From Beroe forskalii (lineage: Eukaryota > Ctenophora > Nuda > Beroida > Beroidae): 64,000 bases of DNA. The notes under the pieces were generated by a model. It did not search any database. It was not told the DNA's origin and saw only the letters and a program-made list of their open reading frames with translations. The stretch covers positions 19,608-83,607 of the forward strand of contig WFMF01000638.1 in NCBI GenBank assembly GCA_011033025.1. Reading direction: 5' to 3'. Below, piece after piece: positions 12,149-23,001 of the stretch. The position numbers and the translations under genes are program-made. How positions within the stretch are numbered: position 1 is the first letter of the stretch; each line of letters opens with the position of its first letter.

Positions 12149-13400
12149 GCACCGCGCACTCCGTGCGCAAAACCAGGGTGCTGGTTAGGGCAATATAGAA
12201 AGAAGGGGGGATTTGGACGTAGAGATCAATGGAAGTGGAAGAAATAGAAAACTTTTGCCATGAGGCAACACAGCTGGTCAAAATCCTCAAAATAGTTGCC
12301 TGAAACTATTGGTACACTTAATCTACATTCAAAATGTCCCTGTCAGTCTCATTTCACTGTATCACATGTTCATTACACTGTGGACAGTACCATTGTGAAT
12401 GAAGTGTCTTCCCTCTGGTTCCTCAGACCTTCTCTTCTTTAATTCTTGAACCAGAATCCGGTGTTGTGCCCTCAGTATTCAAATGATCTATTTTGGGCCC
12501 GGGCTTAGGAATCGGGGAAAGACAACGTCTGGCAACGCGGAAGGGCCAAGCTTGCTAAACACGTATATCCCTGTCTGCATTGCGCGGCGCGCTTCCTATG
12601 CGGGCTTAGGAAACGGCCAAGCAACGCCTGGCTACCCCTACCTAGCCATTGCGTCTTTTGACGACCCTGGTTGCTAAACAAGTATAATGCCGTTAGCGTT
12701 GCGCGCTTCCTCAGAAACGCGCGGCGCGTACACACACACATACTCCGGCTTAGCGACGCCCCTGGGTAGGTTCCTGAGCTGAGCCTGCTTGTCAGGCGTT
12801 GCCTGACCCCCTCGCGCGCGCAACGACTTTAAATTTAAAATTTCAAATAATGGGTCTGACGACGTCAGACAAGAGCCTGCGCCTGCTTGCTAAACACGTA
12901 TGTCCCTGTTTGCATTGCGCGACGCGCTTCCAATTCCCCGTAGGGAAGCGCCGCGCGCGTACACACACCTAGCGGGCTTAGGAATAAGCCTACATAGGTG
13001 TGTGTACGCGCCGCGCGCTTCCATTACCGCGTGCAACGCAAACAGTTGCTAAACACGTATATCCCTGTAGGGCCAGAGAAGCGCGCTCCCCTAACCAGGG
13101 TCGTCGCGCCGCGCACTCCGTGCGCAAAACCAGGGCGCTGGTTAGGGTCAAGAAGCGCGCGGCGCGTACACACACCTATGCGGGCTTAGGAACGCAACGC
13201 AAACAGGAATATTCGTGTTTAACAACTGGTTGGGGGTCGTAGGATGTTACCCTACTCTGATCGCGCGCAAACAACTCAACGTACCATATTTGGACGTCAC
13301 CGTTGAGTTGCCAGACGTTGTCTGCGAGCCGGGGCGCGCGCGCAGGGGGCCAGGCAACGTCTGGTCGTCTGGCAAATCGAGTCTGGATTATGGATGAGTC
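12149..13400. repeat. CpG-rich GCGCGC repeat cluster
   Basis: This patch of very GC- and CpG-rich sequence has several repeated modules. TTGCTAAACACGTATATCCC occurs in four versions (about 12553, 12670, 12888, 13046). CCGCGCACTCCGTGCGCAAA followed by ACCAGGG occurs at about 12149 and 13111. GCGCGGCGCGTACACACAC modules occur in both orientations (12718, 12950, 13160, and reversed near 12993). GCGGGCTTAGGAA recurs between modules. The mixture of direct and inverted copies suggests nested non-autonomous elements. Small ORFs here are products of the repeats. Confidence 0.6.
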
Positions 13401-13519
13401 TCGATGATCCAGCTCCAAATCATTAAAGTTTTCCTTATTAAATAAATTGTGATAATGCTGGTCTGTACTATTGTAAAATGATGAAATTTGGTTTATTTTT
13501 TTTGCTTCCTCAGCTATCA

Positions 13520-13612
13520 ATTCAACATACTAACACATACATTTGATCCTGGGACAGAATCTTTGATCCTGGGAGATCCCTTTGATCCTGGGAGAGTCTT
13601 CTTGACCCAGTG
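13520..13612. repeat. TTGATCCTGGGA minisatellite, left part
   Basis: About four units of the form TTTGATCCTGGGAGAGTCTC precede the LINE. The same unit forms the array at 15825-16440 on its other side, so the retrotransposon lies inside a pre-existing minisatellite. Confidence 0.7.
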
Positions 13613-15408
13613 AAAGCCTCAATGGTCCTGCTGATGGCTTTAGTTCTGTGTTTACAAACGAACCATATGGCCCACTGCCTGAATCTTGTTACAAAACACC
13701 TGACAAGATCATTTCTGATGTTAGCATTTCCGAAGAAGATGTGATTAATGAATTGAAGTCTTTGAACATATTCAAAAGCTCAGGTCCAGATAATATACAC
13801 CCTAAGCTGCTGAAAGCCCTTGCTGGAAACCCTGATTTTGTGAAGAGCCTTACAATGCTTTATAATAACTGTATTAGCGAGCAGAAAATTCCTAAATTAT
13901 GGAAAGTTGCAAGTGTCATAAGTCTACACAAGAAAGATGCCAAGACAGATCCTCTCAACTACAGACCTGTATCGTTAACATGCATTCTTTGTAAAATTTA
14001 TGAGAAATTCATTAGGAATCATGTCTTAGACTTTGTGAGGGATGATATAAGTGAACACCAACATGGCTTTATAGACAACAAATCATGTTTATCAAATTTA
14101 TTGGAGACTGTTGATGCCATAATTGAACTTTTAGACTCAGGTTATCCTGTAGATTTGTTTTATTTTGACTTTTGCAAAGCTTTCGACACAGTTCCTCACC
14201 ACAGGCTTCTCACTAAGTTGGAAAATTATGGCATCAAGGGCTCAACATTGTCTATTTTGAGGGATTTTCTTAGTGAAAGATCATTACATACTTGTGTTAG
14301 GGGAAACTATTCATCTCTTAGAAAAGTACTCTCTGGTGTGCCACAGGGCTCAGTTTTGGGTCCCTTGTTATTTATACTGTATATAAATGACCTTCCTGAT
14401 GGTATCAATAATCTCACTAAGTTATTTGCAGATGACATGAAGCTAATTGTGAATGCTGGCAGTAATAACAAAAAAACTGTTAATAGTGATCTTAAATCAC
14501 TTGAAAACTGGGAATCTTTGTGGCTTCTTAGGTTTAATCCTGAAAAATGTAAAGTCATGCACTTTGATTATAATCAGAATCCTATGAATGAATATAGAAT
14601 AGATGGAGTTATTTTAGATAGCGTACAATCTGAAAAAGATCTTGGTGTTGTTGTGAATAATCAATTGAAATGGAATGACAACATAAACTCTTGTATTAAA
14701 GATGCTAATAGAATGATTGCTTGGGTAACTAGAAACATGCTTAATCGTGATCCAGCTATTTTAACACGTATCTATAAGACTATAATAAGACCAAAGTTAG
14801 AGTATTGTGTTCAAATCTGGAATAGGAGTACTTGCCATGGTAATTGGTCAACTATTTTAGAGTTGGAATCTATACAGCGTAGATTTACAAGACTAGTCAA
14901 TGATATTGGACTATTACCCTATAGTGAGCGTTTGAAGAAACTTAATCTTACAACTTTAGGTGAGCGTAGATTAAGAGGTGATCTTATCGAGACTTATAAA
15001 ATCTTAAATGATAAAGTCCAATATGGTGAAAATCTATTTAGACTTGGTAGGTCAGGAAAGAACATTTTGCATAGAAGTGTTAAATCTAATGATTCTGATA
15101 TTTGTAAATTGAGGGCACATTTTCTACCTGAAAGAGTGCGTAATTACTGGAATAAATTACCTAACTACGTTAAGTCTTCTAATGATGTGAATTCATTTAA
15201 GAGTAATTTGGAAGGTTTTAAGAATGAATGTTTGCATGAGAATGATAATAATTATTGGCATGTCTCAAAACTTATATTAGATAAGATTGAAGGAAAAGAT
15301 TATCTACAAAACAAATCAAAGTTTAATAACTTTTTGATGCAAAATATTTTATTGCGAATAGGAAAGGTATTAACACCTATGTCAGACCAAGTAGTATTGA
15401 ATAGTTAG
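13606..15408 (+). CDS. Reverse transcriptase of a 5'-truncated CR1/jockey-like LINE
   Basis: The ORF has no stops for about 600 codons. It encodes the RT of a non-LTR retrotransposon, which copies element RNA into DNA at a nicked target. Visible motifs in order: SSGPDNIHPKLLK and LWKVASVISLHKK (fingers), NYRPVSLTCILCKIYEK, HQHGFIDNKSCLSNLLE, catalytic motif A FDFCKAFDTVPHHRLL, motif B SGVPQGSVLGPLLFILYIND, and motif C LFADDMKLI with the catalytic Asp pair at about 14431-14436. After it come a thumb-like region and a CR1/jockey-type C-terminal tail with RRFTRLVNDI. There is no endonuclease domain; the frame opens abruptly at minisatellite sequence, so the copy is 5'-truncated. The uninterrupted frame suggests recent insertion or continuing selection. 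Confidence 0.88.
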   Translation, partial: PSESLNGPADGFSSVFTNEPYGPLPESCYKTPDKIISDVSISEEDVINELKSLNIFKSSGPDNIHPKLLKALAGNPDFVKSLTMLYNNCISEQKIPKLWKVASVISLHKKDAKTDPLNYRPVSLTCILCKIYEKFIRNHVLDFVRDDISEHQHGFIDNKSCLSNLLETVDAIIELLDSGYPVDLFYFDFCKAFDTVPHHRLLTKLENYGIKGSTLSILRDFLSERSLHTCVRGNYSSLRKVLSGVPQGSVLGPLLFILYINDLPDGINNLTKLFADDMKLIVNAGSNNKKTVNSDLKSLENWESLWLLRFNPEKCKVMHFDYNQNPMNEYRIDGVILDSVQSEKDLGVVVNNQLKWNDNINSCIKDANRMIAWVTRNMLNRDPAILTRIYKTIIRPKLEYCVQIWNRSTCHGNWSTILELESIQRRFTRLVNDIGLLPYSERLKKLNLTTLGERRLRGDLIETYKILNDKVQYGENLFRLGRSGKNILHRSVKSNDSDICKLRAHFLPERVRNYWNKLPNYVKSSNDVNSFKSNLEGFKNECLHENDNNYWHVSKLILDKIEGKDYLQNKSKFNNFLMQNILLRIGKVLTPMSDQVVLNS

Positions 15409-15820
15409 CAGGTGTTTTTATAATTGTTTATTGACAGTGGTTTTTAATTTATTTTAAAATCAGTTTCGCTATATTTACTGGTTTTGCTTATTATTTTGGA
15501 TTCTAACTATGTCCATCAGTTATTTATTTCAGTCAATTATTTATTTATCATATCTACTTCATTTTATTTTAAGCAGGCTCTATTAATTTTACTCATATTT
15601 TTCATCTTAAATTATATTTTTATAATTTTGACTTCAGATTGGGGGTACCTTGTGAAGGTATGTAATAGTAGTGAAGTATTTTGATTGCCGATTTTTATTC
15701 TATTTTTGGACACTTTGGATATAAGGTGTGGAAACGAAGGATGAAGTTTTTAGCTAGTTTTATAGAATGAATTGTGTTACTTTATAGTAAAATTGTTATA
15801 TTATATTATTATATTAGACT
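13606..15820 (+). mobile_element. 5'-truncated non-LTR retrotransposon (CR1/jockey superfamily)
   Basis: The element comprises the RT ORF and an AT-rich 3' UTR of about 400 bp. It ends near a TTATATTATATTATTATATT tail-like simple repeat at 15795-15820, after which the TTGATYCTG minisatellite resumes. The 5' boundary is set by where RT homology begins, since no target-site duplication can be told apart within a repetitive target. Confidence 0.75.
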
Positions 15821-15824
15821 CTTT

Positions 15825-16440
15825 GATTCTGAGACAGACTCCTTAATCACAGGATGCTCTCCTTAATTATCTCCTTGATTCTAGGAGTGATTCCTTGTTT
15901 CTGGGATGGAATTCTTCACTCTTGAAGTTTCACCGTGATCCTGATCCTGGAAGAGTCACCTTGGTCCTGAGAGATCGGTTTCCTTGATCCCGAGAAAGAC
16001 TCCTTGATCATATCTGGGGAAAGACTCCTTGATCATGGGAAAGATTCCTTGATTCTGGGAAAGACTCTTTGATCCTGGGACAGATTCCATCTGAAATACT
16101 CCTTCACCCCAGAATTTACTCCTTGATTCTTCACCCAGGACTTATTCCTTGTTCCTGGGATTGAATGATCCTGAGAAAGTACCCCTGATCCTGAGAGAGT
16201 CTCCTTGATCTTGAGACAGTCTCCTTGATGCTGAGAGTTTCCTTGATCCTAGGGAAGACTCAATGATCCTGAGAGAGTCCCTTGATGCTGTGAGAGTGTC
16301 CTTGATTGTAGGGAAGACTTTATGGTCCTGAGAGTCTCCCTGATTGTAGGGAAGACCCTATGATTCTGAGAGTCTCCTTGATCCTGAGAGAGTCTCCTTG
16401 ATCCTGGGAGAGTCTCCTTGATCATGAGAAAGTCTCCTTG
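15825..16440. repeat. CTCCTTGATCCTGGGAGAGT minisatellite, main array
   Basis: About 25-30 imperfect copies of an 18-22 bp unit of the form tccttgatcctgagagagtc. Later units are more regular than earlier ones. The unit is shared with the stretch left of the LINE. Confidence 0.8.
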
Positions 16441-17408
16441 ATAGTTGCTGTTGTTGCTATTGTCAACAATGACAAAATTTCCAATTGTGTTTCTGACTCT
16501 CACCAGAATGATATGATACTTGCATTTATGATGCAATGTAAGTATCATTTTACTTTCAACTTTGATATTATGTCACATCAGGAATAAGAGTTATGTAGTA
16601 AACTATCAAACTCAAAATCTGAAATTAGGAAATTTAGCATATTGAGACAATGAAAATTTCAGACTAAATAAAAATTGTTTTTCATAGTTCAAACCCAGTC
16701 AAACTTATACTATGTACCATGTAATTGTAAAACATGGAATAGATGAATATATGAAATTTCAACAAGCATCTTGTTATTGTTTACATGCTGAAGAAATATG
16801 ATTCCCAAGCTGGTCCAGATGATGAATCCTTTACATTTCAAATTATAATTTGATATCATACAGTATTCTAGGTTAATAATTTAAGGTCCTTAGATAAATC
16901 TGAATTTAGAATAAAGTAATAATAAAAATATGAATTATAAAGTATAGATTATAAAATATGATATTATATTTAGTATGTATTCAAATCATAAAGAGAATTA
17001 GAATATAATGTTATAGGCGACAATGAATATTATTAATCTTGAATGGTAAAAACCTTATTGATACCAGATAAAAAATTATTGCTACTGTAAGTTATCTTCA
17101 ATATATTATTTGGCACAATATTAACTGAATAACTGGTGTTATTTCTTAATCATTCTTTGTGTACCACCTAATGTAGTATTAACAACATCTGTATCTTTGT
17201 TCAAAAATCTCTGACCTCCTTAATGTCAAGGCATTCATATTGACCACATTTTTATATGGTTCATCACACAAGGTTTAAAGTTGCCTAGTGCGAGATTTTG
17301 GCTGTGTTGTAGATTAACAACTGACACTCCATGACAAGTGTCATGGAGTTTCTCTACACAATAAAGAATGAATTCTTCACTTCTTTTAATAGGTCTGTAA
17401 ACTTTATC
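16441..17408. other. Intergenic AT-rich stretch
   Basis: It lies between the minisatellite and the last exon of the minus-strand Ig-Kazal gene and probably includes that gene's 3' UTR. A small inverted repeat (ACTCCATGACAAGTGTCATGGAGT) sits at about 17325-17350. No exon is supported. Confidence 0.5.
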
Positions 17409-20400
17409 CTAGTTTTTCTTCCATCGTCGGAATTCTGAAACAATTGATTGTAAACTTGTAAGCAATCAAATAAACCTGAATTTACAACTTGATAATAGAA
17501 ATTGGACCTATGTAATGAAAAATGGAATCATTTTGACTAAAATAGCATAGCAATAACTCACGATTAAAAGTGATTCCTTCGGACTTGAAAACATCCTTGT
17601 GGTAAGATTTAGCTGAAATATAATTGGTATAAGGGTATAGAAAAAATGGTCACTATGACATTCTACTTTATATCATGCCCCATGGCAATTGGAGCAAAAA
17701 GGAAAAGTGCACATGAAAAATTTTGAAGCCTAGAAGTGTCATTTCTCACAAAGCCGTTGGTTTATTTTGCTCATTCCACAGTTGCTACGTAGTTGCACAC
17801 GCAGTCATTAATAACTTTAAAGCTGAACTTTTGAATACTCAACTCATAACTGTTGTTCTGATTGGTATTTTTGATGCGAAAGAGGATATGATTGTTTGTT
17901 GGAAGAATGGGGACATATGAATTTTATCAATATTCTATTGGTAGTGATTCAGTGACTATTTCGACATAATGCTAATATCATAACATGTAATTCTCACCAC
18001 ATAATTCAGTTCCTGTCTCTGTTATCTTGACACCAGCCTGTCTGCACTCCTCAATGTAGCTATAAAGCACATTACAGAAACAGTAGTTGTTGTTGCTGGT
18101 GTCTGCACAGGAACAGGCATCTGACACAGCTCGATCAGCAAACATGGCGATGGGAACAACAGTGGCACACGCAGCCAGGGACTCACTGAAAGATTTTAGT
18201 TGGAGTGAATTTATACAGGATAGTGGATAGGCTTTGTCCGCAAACCTCTTCCTCCCCTATTTAACTATAATACTGCGGACGACCGCATTTGATCAAAAAC
18301 CCCTCCCCCTGAGTCCGCAAATGTCCGCATTGGCTAGACTCCCCCTCCCCCCTCATTGCGGACGTCCTCTATACCTTTATGGATGGCCCATATTTAACAT
18401 CAGTTATTGCAATTACAGCGTTGAAAATTGTAAGATTCGTGATTACCACCCCTCATGATAAACAGGATATTAAACAGGATTAAACATAAATAGTCCACAA
18501 GGGCACTAACACCCCTGTCTGGACAATAGTACAATCTCAATCGTTCTGATCAAATTCATATGTAAAGTACATTTATATTATATTGTATGTATTCAACCTA
18601 CTTTTCAGTAAATGCAGTTCTGAGACTTTCAGCAAGTTCTGCATCCTCACAGGGTGTTGCCCCGTACACCGGTTCACACACTTCCTTGTTAGGTCCCAGA
18701 GCAGGCATATCCACGCCTAACGAACTGATGTCCCGGCCACTTGAGGGCAGGGAGTCGACAGGGACAGGGCCACAGAATCCGGTAAAGTCCTTCTCTGACT
18801 GAAGATATATTTGAATTGTTACAATATACTATGATGGAGTGGTGCTCATGGCTGCCAAAACAAGTTCATAGGAAGGGTATGAGTGTAGTTGTACATTGAG
18901 TAATAATGTCGAGTCCCGAAGGGGCGAACCATTATTACGAACTATTAAAGGCACAGGTAGCGTATTGAATCAGAAATAAAATACATAAAATAATGATGAA
19001 ATGAAAATGTGAACCCCGTGAATCGATTATTTCTTAAAAAGTTTTAGAAATGCTGCCATAAATTGAATATTGATGACGGCAGTGACTTGGTAATTTGGTA
19101 AATTTAAAATTTTAAAGGTTCTTATCTTGCCGTAAATTAAACTTCGCGATGTTACGTGTTGCCCTATTTTATCAGATACTTATCAGTGTTTGGTATGATA
19201 TGCATTATCTCGAAGGGCCGACCGGGGTAACGTCATAACCTTACATTAGAGTATTCAGTTTGTGACGTCACACTGCATTTTCACCAGCGATATATTCATT
19301 ATCCCCATCCATAATGGGTAATTAATTTCTTGATAACAATAGCGAAATTCATTGCAAATTCCGGGGAAATCCATATTTTGTGCGGAAAATGAGAATGTAA
19401 TTTAATTACGTGACCAATTTCAAATACCTTTATTCTATTTTTGCAACTTAACCTTCCGTCCTCCAGGTTCTGATGATTCGGGCACCATACCGTTAAATCA
19501 GAACATCGGTGAGATTCCCTGGAACGGAGCTTCGTTGCTGCTCCCGAGGCCGTAGTCTGTAGATTAGCTTGCTAATACTACAGCGATGGTGCGTTAAGAC
19601 CAAGAAGCAACAAGTAGGCTGCCAACTTATGCTCTTGGAGTATAAGAACAATGTGCAACCTAACAGACTAGCGTTGTATCAGCCATTAGTCTTTTCTCTT
19701 AAAGTCAATAGTTCTTTGTGTTTTCAGCCGGATGAGAACTAAAAAATCCTCCAGATCTACCAGTGAGGTCCCAATCTGTCACACTAAATTCAAGTGATAT
19801 TGGGAATTTTGTTCAACAGTTTGAAGTAGGGCTTCTTTGCCCTGTGGAAGCTCTGCCAAAAATTTTAAATTTCACTACTCAAAAAACATAGAATAAATTG
19901 AATCTGTACAATCCTCTACGAATCATTATAACTTAAATTTGATTGTAGAAAACAGTATTCAAGTTAAACACAGAAATATACAAATAACTAGTACAAATAT
20001 GCATAAGAATATAATTAATTAATCAAGAAATAATTAATTAATTAACCTTAATTAGTTTAAATGATATACAAGTATATTTACAAAATAAAAAAAATAAATA
20101 ATACTGTATCAGATTACTAATAATACCACAAATAACAAAAAGAAGCCTTTCCCCCAACAGAACACTATCTCACAAAACTAACAAACGTAGAAGCACACCT
20201 ACACAAGGTAATAATAATAAAAGACGACGATACACCAGCTGATTCAAGAAAATAATGGAAGGAGAGCAGGAGGGTCCTGACATTTCGATAATCACCACTC
20301 AAAATGAAATCCGTACCACTTTTTAAATACACTTATACCAAAGGCAACCCAGCTCACGCCTTCAAAACTACACTTACCTTTATGACTTTTGACCGACCCA

Positions 20401-23001
20401 TGGCAATGTGGACAGAGAGAGTAAATCTATTTTCTGTGCTTTGGACAGAGATATAGTTGACTCAAACTGTAGTGTGCAGCAGTAAAGGCGGCTTGTCTGG
20501 CCTAACACCCGGACCCCCATTGCTCAGTGAAGTTCACCAAGCCAATGTCACTGAAATGCTGTTCCCAATAAAGCCAGAGCACCCAGTGGGTACCAGTGGC
20601 AACTTGCCGTCGCTATAAGTGGTGTCCCGTGGCCCCAGTGCTGGCAGTGCCCTTAAGGGTACTGTCCCCCTTACTTCCGAGTTTGGGGAACCTACAATAC
20701 AATACAATACAATACCTTCCGTCCTTTGCAGGTTGCCATTTCCAGAATCAACAAATATACGGGATGTGCCCAAGAAGAAAAAAATAAAATATAACATGAT
20801 ATTTCGTTCCAGAGCTGCACTCACCGAGACGTAGTCAAGAGGCACGGACAGCTTGAAGTAGTTGAGACCGTCGTAGTAAAACATGATTCCCTTCTTTGGG
20901 ATGGTGCCCACCAGGGTTTTACCGGCCCTCGTGATGGTCACGGCGCCCCCGCCCAGGCTCAGGTCCTCGCCCGAGGCGACGTTGCGGCTACGACCGTTGT
21001 CGTTGATAACCCAGCCTCTTTCCAGGGAGAATCCGTAGATACGGTCCACGTACATGGTCACGGACCTGCGATAGGGGGCATTATTGTTACAGTAGGGGGT
21101 ATTATTATAGGGGGTATTATTGTTACAGTAGGGGTATCATTATAGGGGGTATTATTGTTACAGTTTAACAATAGGCTATCATTTCGGTCCATATTGTGTG
21201 CATAAAACTCGTCAATTTCAGCGTCTAGAAAACGTTGAAAGCCTTAATTTTTTACAATTTTGAGTCGTATGCTTTTTTCTCATGGTGTTTATAGGTTTAT
21301 AGTTTTCAGCATACAATCCATTTGATTATATTTTAATCTATGAACTACAGTACAGAAGTGCTGTAGTCCGATCAGTCCATATCTCAGGGTTAGTAAAGGG
21401 CAACATAATATGAACCATTATATGTGCATTCATATGCATCGTGCATTCATATACTACGTAAATATGCAAGATCAATATGCAAGATATAATCACACAAGTT
21501 CTCTGACTCACCTGAGGCAGACGCCGGCGTTGTCTTTGCCGCAGATTTCCGTCCGGGCGTACGCAACAAAGACCCCACGACGAGTGTCTTTAGCCATGAG
21601 ATACGGGCAATTTCCTTTGAAGAGATGAGAGGAGGTTACATTTTGAAGGGTAACTTCCATTTTAACAGATGCTGTAACACCCAATGTGCCCCTTAAAAAT
21701 TAATTGAGCCATTTTTCTCTTATTTATGGGCGTTTCAGGTATTCTTAATAATATGCTAGCGGCAATAATAGTCCCCGAACACTAGCAGTCTGGACTCTGG
21801 TATTAAAAGCTTGATCGCTAAGTTTTTCACGTACTTTCATTTAAATATTAAACCTAAAAGCGTAATTATTATTTTTTCCCTTCCAGCCGTAGGGCGGGTG
21901 CTGACCCTCAAATCGGCCAAGAAACAACAGGGCACGATTCGTTTTTCCAGCGGAATAAATACGGCGATTAAATCCCAATTTATTATTCGGTGTTTACCGG
22001 TTCCTGTAAACAGGTAAAAGTGCAGTGAACACCGGGTAAATATATATGCGAATGTTATTTTATCAGTAATCATCCTAACTTTTCAGATCGTCTGGACTTG
22101 GTTTCATGAATTATTATATAATGGTCCGTCGAGGTCTTTACCCGTTACCATAGTTACCATTGTACAGACAGTCCCTTGAAGATCAAAGGACTCGATGATA
22201 GGATAACTAGGGCATGTTAGTAAGCACATAGGATAACGTATATCTTTAGTTAATTGATTTAGTCTGTAATTTATCGTTTCTCTGCACTTATATTGCAGAG
22301 GACGTCTTGTGCACTTGTTGCAGAGGGCGAAGGACCAACAAAACTGACCTGTGACCTGCTCAACGACCAGAAATTTTATTATTTTATCACAATGAAAAGT
22401 GCGGGCGAAAGATATATTTGTTTGGTCTGAATTGGTTCTTTCTTCTGAGGAAACTAAAAATTTAAGAAAAAAGCAAATATTTTGCTCTGTAGACTTTATA
22501 AAAGTGATGCAACTTGTTCTTGTTAGAATATTCTTTCTATCTCTTCCCACTAAACCTTTAGTCTAACCGTGGTTCCATCACAAGTAGAAATAAAATTTAG
22601 CTACTTAAAATGTGAACGCTGAAGCTTACCCTCAGGTCCGTTTGACATTGTGGAATCAGCAGACGATTTGAATGTATCAATGTGTTACAGCGCATTGATT
22701 GGTCAATTGATGTTATGGTGATTTCTGATCCTATAGGTAAGCTAATACGGCACTGATATTACGTTATCATTTTGTTAAATCCTGTTTAGTGAGTTGGGCT
22801 TAGAACTTTTTTTGGTGTTTCTAGGGACCCATAGAAGTACTTTGGTGAAGAAATCGTTTGGTCAATAATTTTTTCCCAGATTGGTCTTGTAGGCCGTAAT
22901 CCTCCCTAACTTATTTCCTTTGAAGGTGAAGTAGTCTCCGTTGAACATTGTCACGTGACCTTCACCTGACATGGAACATCCTGCTTCAGTCGGCTCCACC
23001 T
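17409..23001 (-). CDS. Exons 6-11: von Willebrand D domain and C8-like region
   Basis: Exon 6 (23001-22918) begins the D domain: AGCSMSGEGHVTMFNGDYFT. Exon 7 (21614-21512) continues GNCPYLMAKDTRRGVFVAYA, exon 8 (21065-20825) SVTMYVDRIYGFSLERGW and YYDGLNYFKLSVPLDYVS. Exon 9 (18798-18602) has DFTGFCGPVPVD, the usual closing G-x-C-G of a D domain. Exon 10 (18185-17998) is Cys-rich (DACSCADTSNNNYCFCNVLY, then ECRQAGVKIT), matching a C8 region. Exon 11 is a 26-nt terminal exon (EFRRWKKN, stop). If exon 10 read through instead, it would stop at ENYML. Confidence 0.75.

Noticed and set aside
20534-21061. 175-codon minus ORF as one exon
   Set aside because: Only the part down to 20825 is VWD coding; the rest is read-through past a clear donor (TCG|GTGAGT) into repeat sequence.
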